A stretch of DNA of 35,604 nt. Origin: an uncultured Synechococcaceae cyanobacterium (GTDB lineage Bacteria > Cyanobacteriota > Cyanobacteriia > PCC-6307 > Cyanobiaceae). Within the stretch, counting starts at the first letter, position 1, and each line of letters opens with the position of its first letter. The notes under the pieces are model-generated. The model was not told where the DNA came from, did not search any database, and was given only the letters and a program-made list of their open reading frames with translations. The position numbers were made by a program, and so were the translations under genes. Shown here one piece after another: positions 25,872-35,604 of the stretch. The DNA is taken from contig CAIZNP010000151.1 of assembly GCA_903934375.1 (NCBI GenBank), forward strand, positions 1 through 35,604. The letters are read 5' to 3'.

Positions 25872-27692
25872 ATGGAGGCCTTCCTTGCGGCCGCCCGCGA
25901 GCCCGCCGGTGCCATAACCCTGGTGGTGTTTGCGGTCTCCATCCTCCTTTTCGTGACCGGCTGGCTAGCGCCTGAGGTCACCGCTCTGCTGGCGGCTGCC
26001 CTGCTGGTGGCCTTCAAGGTGCTCAAGCCCGATGAAGCGGTGCAGGGGTTTGGCAGTCCGGCCCTGATCACCCTGATGGGTCTGTTCGCTGTGTCGGCCG
26101 GTCTGTTCCGCAGCGGCGGCCTGGATCGGTTGCGGGCCTTGATCGCCAGCGATTCCGTGCGCAGTCCCCAGCGCATGATCGCTCTGATGGTGGGTGTGGT
26201 GGCGCCGATCTCCGGCTTCATCCCGAACACGCCGATCGTGGCCACCCTGCTGCCGGTGGTGGAGAACTGGTGCCACCGCCGCGGCATCTCCCCGTCCAAG
26301 GTGTTGCTGCCCCTCTCGTTCGCCACGGTGCTGGGGGGCACGATCTCGCTGTTGGGCACCTCTACCAACCTGCTGGCGAGCGATGTGAGCCGCCAGCTGG
26401 GCTTCGGCCCCCTGGAACTGTTCAGCTTCACGGCGATCGGCGTCCCGATTTGGCTGCTGGGCGGGCTCTACATGCTCTGGGCCTCCGACCGGCTGCTGCC
26501 GGATCGCGGCCTCGACAATGGCGATCTGCTTGGCTCCCTGGCCCGAGAGGGCTATCTCACCGATGTGCTGATCCCCGAGGGCTCCGAGCTGATCGGCCAG
26601 TCGTTGCATCGAAGCCGGCTGCAGCGCCGCTTCGACATCGACGCCCTCGAACTTCACCGCAGCGGCCAGGCCATCAGTGCCCCCCTCGCCGATGTGACCC
26701 TCCAGGCGGGCGACCGACTGCTGCTGCGCTGCAACCGTGAGAACCTGCTGCGGCTGCAGCAGGATCACACCGTGGCCCTGGCGGCCGTGGGCGATGAGCG
26801 CAACGATTTGAGCGAGCTCAGCGGTGCTCTCGACACGCCAATGCGGGTGGTGGAGGTGCTGCTGCCCAACGGCTCCACAATCGCTGGTACCAGCGTGCGC
26901 GACCTGCGCTTCCGCCAGCGCTACAACGCCACTCTGCTGGCGGTGCGCCGTGGCAACCAGGTGCTGCGCGAGCTGCTGGGGCGCGTGGTGATGCAGCCCG
27001 GCGACGTTCTGCTGATCCAGGCCCCCCTCGATGCCATCCGCGGGATGCAGGCCAACAACGATCTGGTGCTGCTGGATGAGCTCGAGAAGGACATGCCCAC
27101 CATGAATCGCAAGTGGGTGGCGGTGCTGGTGGCGGCGCTGGTCATCGTGCTCCCGCTGTTCAAGTTGCTGAACCTGATGGCCGCCGTGCTGCTGGCGGTG
27201 GTGATCATGGTGGCCACCGGTTGCCTCCGGCCAGGCGAGTTGCAGCGCTCGATCCGTTGGGACGTGATCCTGCTGCTCGGTTCGCTCTCCTGCTTCAGCG
27301 CCGCCATGCAGAAGACGGGCCTGGCCGAGGCTCTGGCCAAGGACCTGCTGCACGGCCTGCAGGGCTGGCATCCCTACCCGGTCCTGCTGGTGGTGTTCGT
27401 GCTCGCCCAAGTCTTCACCGAGGCTCTGAGCAACGGCACCACCGTGGTGCTGTTGATGCCGATCGCCACGGCCATCGCCACCGGCCTCGGGCTGCCGCCG
27501 ATGGCCTTCATCTTTGCGATCACCATCGCCGCAAGCCAGAGCTTCCTCACGCCGATCGGTTACCAGACGAACCTGATGGTCTACGGGCCAGGCCGCTACC
27601 GCTTCCTCGACATGACGCGCTACGGCGCGCCGCTGACCATCGGCCTTGCCTTGGTGGTGCCGTTCCTGATCTGCCGCCACTTCGGACTCTGA
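25872..27692 (+). CDS. SLC13/DASS family permease with RCK_C (TrkA-C) domains
   Basis: 606 aa; GFGSPALITLMGLFAVSAGL, SGFIPNTPIVATLLPVV, LLPLSFATVLGGTISLLGTSTNLL, two central TrkA-C-like segments, ALSNGTTVVLLMPIATAIA. Confidence 0.9.
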   Translation: MEAFLAAAREPAGAITLVVFAVSILLFVTGWLAPEVTALLAAALLVAFKVLKPDEAVQGFGSPALITLMGLFAVSAGLFRSGGLDRLRALIASDSVRSPQRMIALMVGVVAPISGFIPNTPIVATLLPVVENWCHRRGISPSKVLLPLSFATVLGGTISLLGTSTNLLASDVSRQLGFGPLELFSFTAIGVPIWLLGGLYMLWASDRLLPDRGLDNGDLLGSLAREGYLTDVLIPEGSELIGQSLHRSRLQRRFDIDALELHRSGQAISAPLADVTLQAGDRLLLRCNRENLLRLQQDHTVALAAVGDERNDLSELSGALDTPMRVVEVLLPNGSTIAGTSVRDLRFRQRYNATLLAVRRGNQVLRELLGRVVMQPGDVLLIQAPLDAIRGMQANNDLVLLDELEKDMPTMNRKWVAVLVAALVIVLPLFKLLNLMAAVLLAVVIMVATGCLRPGELQRSIRWDVILLLGSLSCFSAAMQKTGLAEALAKDLLHGLQGWHPYPVLLVVFVLAQVFTEALSNGTTVVLLMPIATAIATGLGLPPMAFIFAITIAASQSFLTPIGYQTNLMVYGPGRYRFLDMTRYGAPLTIGLALVVPFLICRHFGL

Positions 27693-27774
27693 TCCCGGTG
27701 TCCGCAGGGACCCCGCGGCCTCACCCCGACCGCCAGCATGGACGGGTCCCTCAGCCGGATGCGCGACCTCTCGG

Positions 27775-28287
27775 GTGATCGATCAGTTCCGCTCACGCTT
27801 CAGCACCAGGGTTCGCCAGCGCCCGCGCAGCCTGCGGCTGGGTCAGCTCCGCCGCCTGCGGGCCTACCTGCGCTGGCTCTGGCGCCAGGAGGGAAGTCAC
27901 GGCCAGCAGGCCCGTGGGTTGGCCGCCGGCATCTTCACCGGCTGCTATCCCTTCTTCGGTCTGCAGATCCTGCTGGGGGTGGGGCTGGCCACGCTGGTGC
28001 GCGGCAGCCACATCCTGGCCGCGGCGGGCACCTGGATCAGCAATCCGCTCACCTCGCTGCCCCTCTACTGGTTCAACTACCAGGTGGGTAGCTGGTTGCT
28101 GGGCCCCGGGCCCGGTTTCCCCTCGCTGCAGCAGGTGCAGGAATCGGGGCTGTGGGATCTGGGCCTCGCCTTCAGCGGCCGCCTGATGCTCGGCTCCACG
28201 GTGGTGGGCCTGCTCAGTGCCATGGCCATGGGGGGTCTGTACTGGTGGTGGATGAAGCGGCGCCAGCGCAACCGCCTGCAGCCCTGA
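27775..28287 (+). CDS. DUF2062 domain protein
   Basis: 170 aa; GLAAGIFTGCYPFFGLQILLGVGLATLVRGSHILAAAGTWISNPLTSLPLYWFNYQVG. Confidence 0.85.
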   Translation: MIDQFRSRFSTRVRQRPRSLRLGQLRRLRAYLRWLWRQEGSHGQQARGLAAGIFTGCYPFFGLQILLGVGLATLVRGSHILAAAGTWISNPLTSLPLYWFNYQVGSWLLGPGPGFPSLQQVQESGLWDLGLAFSGRLMLGSTVVGLLSAMAMGGLYWWWMKRRQRNRLQP

Positions 28288-28300
28288 AGCTCAGGGCTGC
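28278..28300. terminator. perfect hairpin GCAGCCCTGA-AGC-TCAGGGCTGC shared by convergent genes
   Basis: 10-bp perfect arms, 3-nt loop, contains TGA stop (28285-28287) and TCA stop (28291-28293). Confidence 0.65.
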
Positions 28301-29307
28301 TCCGCCGTCGGCTCGGTGGTGGCCACGCGTTTCCAACCCGCCAGCACGCCCAGGATGTCGGCGGCGCTCACCAGCCCCACGAAGGCGCCGAACTCATCCA
28401 CCACCACGCGGACGGCGCTGCGGTCGCCGCGGCGGAAGGTTGTGAGCAGCCGATCGGCACGGATCATCTCCGGTACGAAATGGGGCGGATCGCACACCTG
28501 GCTCACCAGCTGTGCACCATGGCCCCGCAGCAAATGGGTGAGGGCTTCTTCGCGGCTCAGAACACCGAGCACCTCATCCACCTCCTCCCCCAGCACCACC
28601 CACCAGGCATCCTCAGGGGCCGCGATGATGTCGTCGCGCTCAGCCTCAAGGCTGCTGGCTCCCGACAGCGACGGGGTGGCGACCCGGGCCACCATCAGAT
28701 CCCGGGCTGACAGGTCGTTGAGGGCGAACACCTTGCCGATCATCGCGGCCTCATCCGCCTCGATCTGACCCTGCTGCGAGCCCAGCCGTGCCATCAGGTG
28801 GATCTCGCGCTCGTTGGTGGTGAGCTCCGCCTCGGCGGTGATCGCCGGCATCAACTTCTCCAGCAGCAGCAGCAGCGGCAGGCTGAGGCGTTCGGCCACC
28901 AGCAGCACCCGCGAGGCCACCAGGCTGATCGGCATGGCGAAGCTGTTGCCGATGGTCTTGGGCAGGATCTCGGCGAACAGGATCACCATCACCGTGAAGG
29001 CCACGTTGAAGGCGATCAGGCCGGCGGCGCCGCCGAAGCCGGCGTGGAACACCCCATCGGCCTGGCTGCCCAGCAGCATCGAACCGGAGATGTTGAACAG
29101 GTTGTTGGCCACCACCAGCAGCGCCAGTGCCCGGCCTGGCCTCGCCTTGATGCGCTCCAGCGCCCGCGCCCCCGGCACCCGCTGCTGGGTGAGGGTGTGC
29201 ACCTGGATCGGGTTCACGGTGAGAACCGCCGCCTCGACCCCCGTGGCTATGGCTGAACCCACCAGGATCACCGCCGCCAGGACGATGAGCGCAACAACTG
29301 GGTTCAT
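28291..29307 (-). CDS. DUF21/CBS domain protein (CNNM/CorC-type transporter family)
   Basis: 338 aa; GVEAAVLTVNPIQVHTLTQQRVPGARALERIKARPGRALALLVVANNLFNI, LFAEILPKTIGNSFA, CBS-like C-terminal region. Confidence 0.9.
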   Translation of the reverse strand: MNPVVALIVLAAVILVGSAIATGVEAAVLTVNPIQVHTLTQQRVPGARALERIKARPGRALALLVVANNLFNISGSMLLGSQADGVFHAGFGGAAGLIAFNVAFTVMVILFAEILPKTIGNSFAMPISLVASRVLLVAERLSLPLLLLLEKLMPAITAEAELTTNEREIHLMARLGSQQGQIEADEAAMIGKVFALNDLSARDLMVARVATPSLSGASSLEAERDDIIAAPEDAWWVVLGEEVDEVLGVLSREEALTHLLRGHGAQLVSQVCDPPHFVPEMIRADRLLTTFRRGDRSAVRVVVDEFGAFVGLVSAADILGVLAGWKRVATTEPTAEQP

Positions 29308-29376
29308 GGGGGCGGCGAGCCTTCGTCCTGGACCGGACCTTACCTACGGTTTAGCGGTTCCACCCGCTGCGGCTGG

Positions 29377-30786
29377 ATGATCAGCGCCACGAAGACAAAC
29401 CCGCTCCAGTTTCTGTGGCGTTGGCGCCATCAGCTCACGGTGCCCCAGTTCACGGTTGTCACCGGCCTGCTGGTGATCCTGGTGGGCACCTTCCTGCTGG
29501 CCTCGCCCCTCTGCTCCAGCGACGATGTCGGCTTGTGGCAGGCCCTGTTCACGGTGACCTCGGCCATCACGGTGACCGGCCTCTCGATCATCGTGGTGGA
29601 CCGCGATCTCACCCTGCTGGGTCAGGCGGTACTGGCGGGATTGATCCTCACCGGCGGCTTGGGCCTGATGGCGATCACCACCTTCCTGCAGGGCTTCGTG
29701 CAGGGCCGTTCCGGCCTGCGCCAGCGGCTCGATAAGGGCCGCGCGCTCGATGAATTCGGCGTGGGGGGCATCGGCCCCACCTTCAACAGCATCCTGCTCA
29801 CCGCCACCTGTGTGATGGGCCTGGGCACGGTGGTGATCTACGCCTTCGGTTTCACCGACATCGAGCAGCCAGGGCGGCGCCTCTGGGCTTCGCTGTTCCA
29901 TGTGATCAGCGCCTACAACAACGCCGGCTTCGGCCTGTGGGCCAAGAACCTCGAGGGCTATCGCGACAACGCGGTGGTCAACGTCGTAATCGCGGCGATG
30001 ATCGTGATCGGCGGTATCGGTTGGCGTGTCGTCAACGACCTCTGGCTCAACCGCTTGCGGCTGCAGCGGTTGCGGCGGCTGAGCCTGCACACCCGCCTGG
30101 TGCTGCGCACCACCGCTGCCCTGATCGTGATCGGCTGCATCGGTCTTTTGATCACCGAGCACTTCGGCTATGAGGCCATGGCCCTTGGCAAGCTCTCCAT
30201 CTGGCAGAAGCTGCAGATCACCCTGTTCCAGTCGGTCACCACCCGCACCGCCGGTTTCAACACGATTCCGCTCTCGGCTGAAACGATCACCGATGCCGGC
30301 CTGTTGCTGATGATCGTGCTGATGTTCATCGGCGCCAGCCCCGGCGGCACCGGCGGTGGCATCAAGACCACCACGTTCGCGATCCTGATGGGCGCAACCC
30401 GCTCCACCCTGGAGGGGCGCGATCACGTGCTGCTCCATCGCCGGCAGCTGCCCGATGCCACCGTGCTGCGCGCCGTGGGAGTCACCCTGGCCTCGGTGCT
30501 GTTTGTGGTTCTGATGGCGCTGCTGCTTGGCGTCGGACCCACTGCTGGTGGCCTGCCGGGCCATCAGACCTACACCTTCCTCGAGAAGCTGTTCACCTGC
30601 GTGTCGGCCTTCGGCACCGTGGGCCTCGATCTGGGGGTGACCGCCAACCTCAACCGCTGGGGCCAGCTTGTGCTGATGGTGGGCATGTTTGTGGGCCGGA
30701 TCGGCATCCTGCTGCTGCTCTCGGCCCTCTATGGCAGTCGTCCCCAACAGCGGGTGGGCTATCCCCGCGAGGATCTGTATGTGTGA
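29377..30786 (+). CDS. ktrB: KtrB/TrkH-type K+/Na+ transporter subunit
   Basis: 469 aa; VTSAITVTGLSI, SAYNNAGFGLW, VTTRTAGFNTIPLS, MFIGASPGGTGGGIKTTTFAIL, SAFGTVGLDLG. Confidence 0.92.
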   Translation: MISATKTNPLQFLWRWRHQLTVPQFTVVTGLLVILVGTFLLASPLCSSDDVGLWQALFTVTSAITVTGLSIIVVDRDLTLLGQAVLAGLILTGGLGLMAITTFLQGFVQGRSGLRQRLDKGRALDEFGVGGIGPTFNSILLTATCVMGLGTVVIYAFGFTDIEQPGRRLWASLFHVISAYNNAGFGLWAKNLEGYRDNAVVNVVIAAMIVIGGIGWRVVNDLWLNRLRLQRLRRLSLHTRLVLRTTAALIVIGCIGLLITEHFGYEAMALGKLSIWQKLQITLFQSVTTRTAGFNTIPLSAETITDAGLLLMIVLMFIGASPGGTGGGIKTTTFAILMGATRSTLEGRDHVLLHRRQLPDATVLRAVGVTLASVLFVVLMALLLGVGPTAGGLPGHQTYTFLEKLFTCVSAFGTVGLDLGVTANLNRWGQLVLMVGMFVGRIGILLLLSALYGSRPQQRVGYPREDLYV

Positions 30787-30831
30787 AGCGGGTGCGGCCG
30801 CTTAGAACGGTTCCATCTGCATGGGGCAGTT

Positions 30832-31536
30832 GTGAATCAGTGGTGGCAGTGGGGGGCGGAGGGAACCGCCCAGCAGGGCGGCTTCGCGGTGATCGGTGTG
30901 GGCCGCTTCGGCTCCTCTGTGTGCGCTGAGCTGCTGCGATCCGGCGCCGAGGTGCTGGCCATTGATCAGAGCCAGCGCGCCATCGATGAGCTCCGCCATA
31001 TCGATGCGGCCATTGAGGCGCGCGTGGTGGACTGCACCGATGAGGAGGCCCTGCGCGCCGCCGGCGTGCTGGATCTGGGCACCGTGGTAGTGGCGATCAG
31101 CGATCCGATCGAGGCCAGCATCACCGCCACGCTGATCTGCAAGGACACCCCCGGCACGCGTGTGCAGCAGGTGATTGCCCGCGCCACCAGCGATCTGCAC
31201 GTGAAGATGCTCTACCGGGTGGGCGCTGACCGGGTGGTCTTCCCCTCAAAAATGATGGGCCAGCGCCTCGGCATGGAGCTGGTGCGGCCGAACCTGCTTG
31301 AGCAGCTCCGCCTCGACGACCGCAACTCGATTGAGGAGATCAAGGTTCCCGCGTCGTTCGTGGGCCACTCCTTGCGGGATCTCAACCTGCGCAAGCACTA
31401 CAACATCAGCGTGCTGGCGGCCGGGCCGAGCGGCCAGCTGCATGTGAATCCGCCTGCATCGCATGTGCTTGCCGAGGGGGAGCTGCTGGTGGTGATGGGC
31501 TCGTCCGAGGCCCTGCGCTCCCTCCCCGGCAGCTGA
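30832..31536 (+). CDS. ktrA: KtrA/TrkA-type RCK regulatory subunit
   Basis: 234 aa, GTG start; GGFAVIGVGRFGSSVCAELLRSGAEVLAIDQ Rossmann motif; directly after ktrB. Confidence 0.92.
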   Translation: MNQWWQWGAEGTAQQGGFAVIGVGRFGSSVCAELLRSGAEVLAIDQSQRAIDELRHIDAAIEARVVDCTDEEALRAAGVLDLGTVVVAISDPIEASITATLICKDTPGTRVQQVIARATSDLHVKMLYRVGADRVVFPSKMMGQRLGMELVRPNLLEQLRLDDRNSIEEIKVPASFVGHSLRDLNLRKHYNISVLAAGPSGQLHVNPPASHVLAEGELLVVMGSSEALRSLPGS

Positions 31537-31602
31537 TCCGCAGCTGATTCCACAGCGGCAGAGTGCCGGGCCCCTGTGGGGGTTTGCGCACAGCTTTCTT
31601 AA

Positions 31603-33006
<1,404 letters not shown>

Positions 33007-33025
33007 TCCCCCCTCATCCCCAGCG

Positions 33026-34693
33026 ATGGAACTCACCCTCTGGACCTACGAAGGCCCGCCCCACGTGGGCGCCATGCGCATCGCCGCTTCGATGGAGGGG
33101 GTGCACTACGTGCTGCACGCCCCCCAGGGCGACACTTACGCCGATCTGCTGTTCACGATGATCGAGCGGCGGGATCGTCGACCGCCCGTGACCTACACCA
33201 CCTTCCAGGCCCGCGATCTCGGCGGTGACACCGCTGAGCTGGTGAAACGCTCGATCGCTGAGGCGGTGGAGCGCTTCAAGCCCGAGGCGCTGCTGGTGGG
33301 CGAGAGCTGCACCGCCGAGCTGATCCAGGATCAGCCCGGTGCCCTGGCCGCCGGCATGGATCTGGGCGGCATCCCGATGGTGAGCCTGGAGCTGCCCGCC
33401 TACTCCAAGAAGGAGAACTGGGGCGCCGCTGAAACCTTCTATCAACTGGTGCGGGGGCTGCTCAAGCCGCAGCTGCCACCACCGGGTAGCCCCAAGCCCG
33501 ATCCGGCCCGCTGGCGCGCCGAGGGGCGCCGGCCGCGGGTGAACCTGCTGGGCCCCTCCCTGCTCGGCTTCCGCTGCCGCGACGATGTGCGCGAACTCAG
33601 CACGCTGCTGGGTAGTTACGGCATCGATGTGGCCGTGGTGGCGCCCCTGGGGGCCCGCCCGGCGGACCTGATGCGCATTCCCGCCGCCGATGCCAACGTG
33701 AACCTCTACCCGGAGCTGGCGGGGCCGGTGTGCAGCTGGCTGGAGCGCCAGTTCGGCATGGCCAGTGTTTGCACCGTGCCGATCGGCATCGGCGCCACCG
33801 TGGCCTTCCTCAGGGAGCTGCACAGCGTGCTGCAGCTGGAGCTGCCGGCGGAGCTGCAGCAGGGTGCCGATGGCGTGTGTGAGGCGGAGCGCCGCTCACG
33901 CCTGCCCTGGTACTCCCGCTCGGTGGATTCCACGTACCTAACCGGCAAGCGGGTATTCATCTTCGGCGATGCCACCCATGCCATTGCCGCCGCCCGCATC
34001 GCCAGCCGCGAACTGGGCTTCGAGGTGGTGGGCCTGGGCAGCTACAGCCGCGAGCAGGCCCGTGAGGTGCGCGCCGCGGCGGCCGAGCTGGGGCTGGAGG
34101 CCCTGATCTCCGACGACTACCTCGCCGTGGAGGCCGCCATGGCGGCGGCGGCGCCGGAGCTGGTGCTCGGCACGCAGATGGAGCGCCACAGCGCCAAGCG
34201 CCTGGGCCTCCCCTGTGCCGTGATCAGCGCGCCGCTGCATGTGCAGGACGTACCGGCCCGCTTCAGCCCGCAGATGGGCTTCGAGGGGGCGAACGTGATC
34301 TTCGACAGCTGGGTGCACCCGCTGATGATGGGCCTGGAGGAACACCTGATCGGCATGTTCCGCCACGACTTCGAGTTCGTGGAGGGCCACCGCAGCCACC
34401 TGGGTGAGGCGCCGCCACAGGCCACGGCAGCCACCGTCACTCCCACCGCCACCGCCACCGCCACCGCGGCCATGCCGTGCGTCGACGACTCCATGACAAC
34501 CACGGAGACCTCGGCGGCAGCTCCGGGTGGTGAGCTCCGCTGGAGTGCCGATGGTGAGGCGGAGCTGGCCCGGATTCCTTTCTTCGTGCGTGGCAAGGTG
34601 CGTCGCAACACCGAAGCCTTCGCCAAGGAGCGGGGGCTGGCGGTGATCGATGGTGAGGCTCTCTATGAGGCCAAGGCCCACTTCAGCCGCTGA
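33026..34693 (+). CDS. chlB: light-independent protochlorophyllide reductase subunit B
   Basis: 555 aa; [67 protein letters not shown]-terminal [21 protein letters not shown]. Confidence 0.96.
   Translation: MELTLWTYEGPPHVGAMRIAASMEGVHYVLHAPQGDTYADLLFTMIERRDRRPPVTYTTFQARDLGGDTAELVKRSIAEAVERFKPEALLVGESCTAELIQDQPGALAAGMDLGGIPMVSLELPAYSKKENWGAAETFYQLVRGLLKPQLPPPGSPKPDPARWRAEGRRPRVNLLGPSLLGFRCRDDVRELSTLLGSYGIDVAVVAPLGARPADLMRIPAADANVNLYPELAGPVCSWLERQFGMASVCTVPIGIGATVAFLRELHSVLQLELPAELQQGADGVCEAERRSRLPWYSRSVDSTYLTGKRVFIFGDATHAIAAARIASRELGFEVVGLGSYSREQAREVRAAAAELGLEALISDDYLAVEAAMAAAAPELVLGTQMERHSAKRLGLPCAVISAPLHVQDVPARFSPQMGFEGANVIFDSWVHPLMMGLEEHLIGMFRHDFEFVEGHRSHLGEAPPQATAATVTPTATATATAAMPCVDDSMTTTETSAAAPGGELRWSADGEAELARIPFFVRGKVRRNTEAFAKERGLAVIDGEALYEAKAHFSR
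34443..34466. repeat. hexanucleotide repeat (CCACCG)x4 within chlB linker
   Basis: Read directly; encodes a Thr-Ala linker. Confidence 0.9.
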
Positions 34694-34732
34694 ATGGGTC
34701 GCTGAACGGGCCGCTGCTTCACCCGCACGTGA

Positions 34733-35604
<872 letters not shown>

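Noticed and set aside
25965-27680. 571-aa minus-strand ORF
   Set aside because: Antisense shadow of the SLC13 permease
29344-30747. 467-aa minus-strand ORF
   Set aside because: Antisense shadow of ktrB
31571-31585. CCCC-TGT-GGGG as ktrA terminator
   Set aside because: Very short stem and no convincing T run

Overview
GC-rich window from a picocyanobacterium (Synechococcus/Cyanobium-like, judged by gene content). Main contents in order: (1) an NDH-1MS CO2-uptake cassette, ndhF3/4 - ndhD3/4 - cupA/B(chpY/X) - fasciclin protein (CupS-like); (2) a CPA2-type cation/proton antiporter and a small lipoprotein; (3) a tightly packed three-gene operon of a membrane sensor joining a Tll0287/DUF3365-like domain with a c-type heme motif (CVTCH) to a LOV photosensor, a GGEEF diguanylate cyclase and a GAF/degenerate-GGDEF/EAL protein; (4) bioA and a junction with two genes that seem to lack their 5' ends; (5) a CaCA antiporter, a ZIP transporter and a DUF4278 protein; (6) two ammonium transporters, the first with a perfect NtcA box, the second linked to a PII/GlnK paralog with T-loop residues N49/F51; (7) tandem zinc-ribbon/TM small proteins and a Ca2+-type P-ATPase; (8) an Rrf2 regulator divergent from an SLC13 permease, next to a truncated APC-permease relic; (9) DUF2062, DUF21/CBS and ktrB-ktrA; (10) chlN, chlB and partial chlL. 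The strongest candidate for an undescribed system is the heme-LOV / c-di-GMP operon. Three convergent gene pairs also end in inverted repeats that contain both stop codons. All calls are from reading the sequence; no database search was run.
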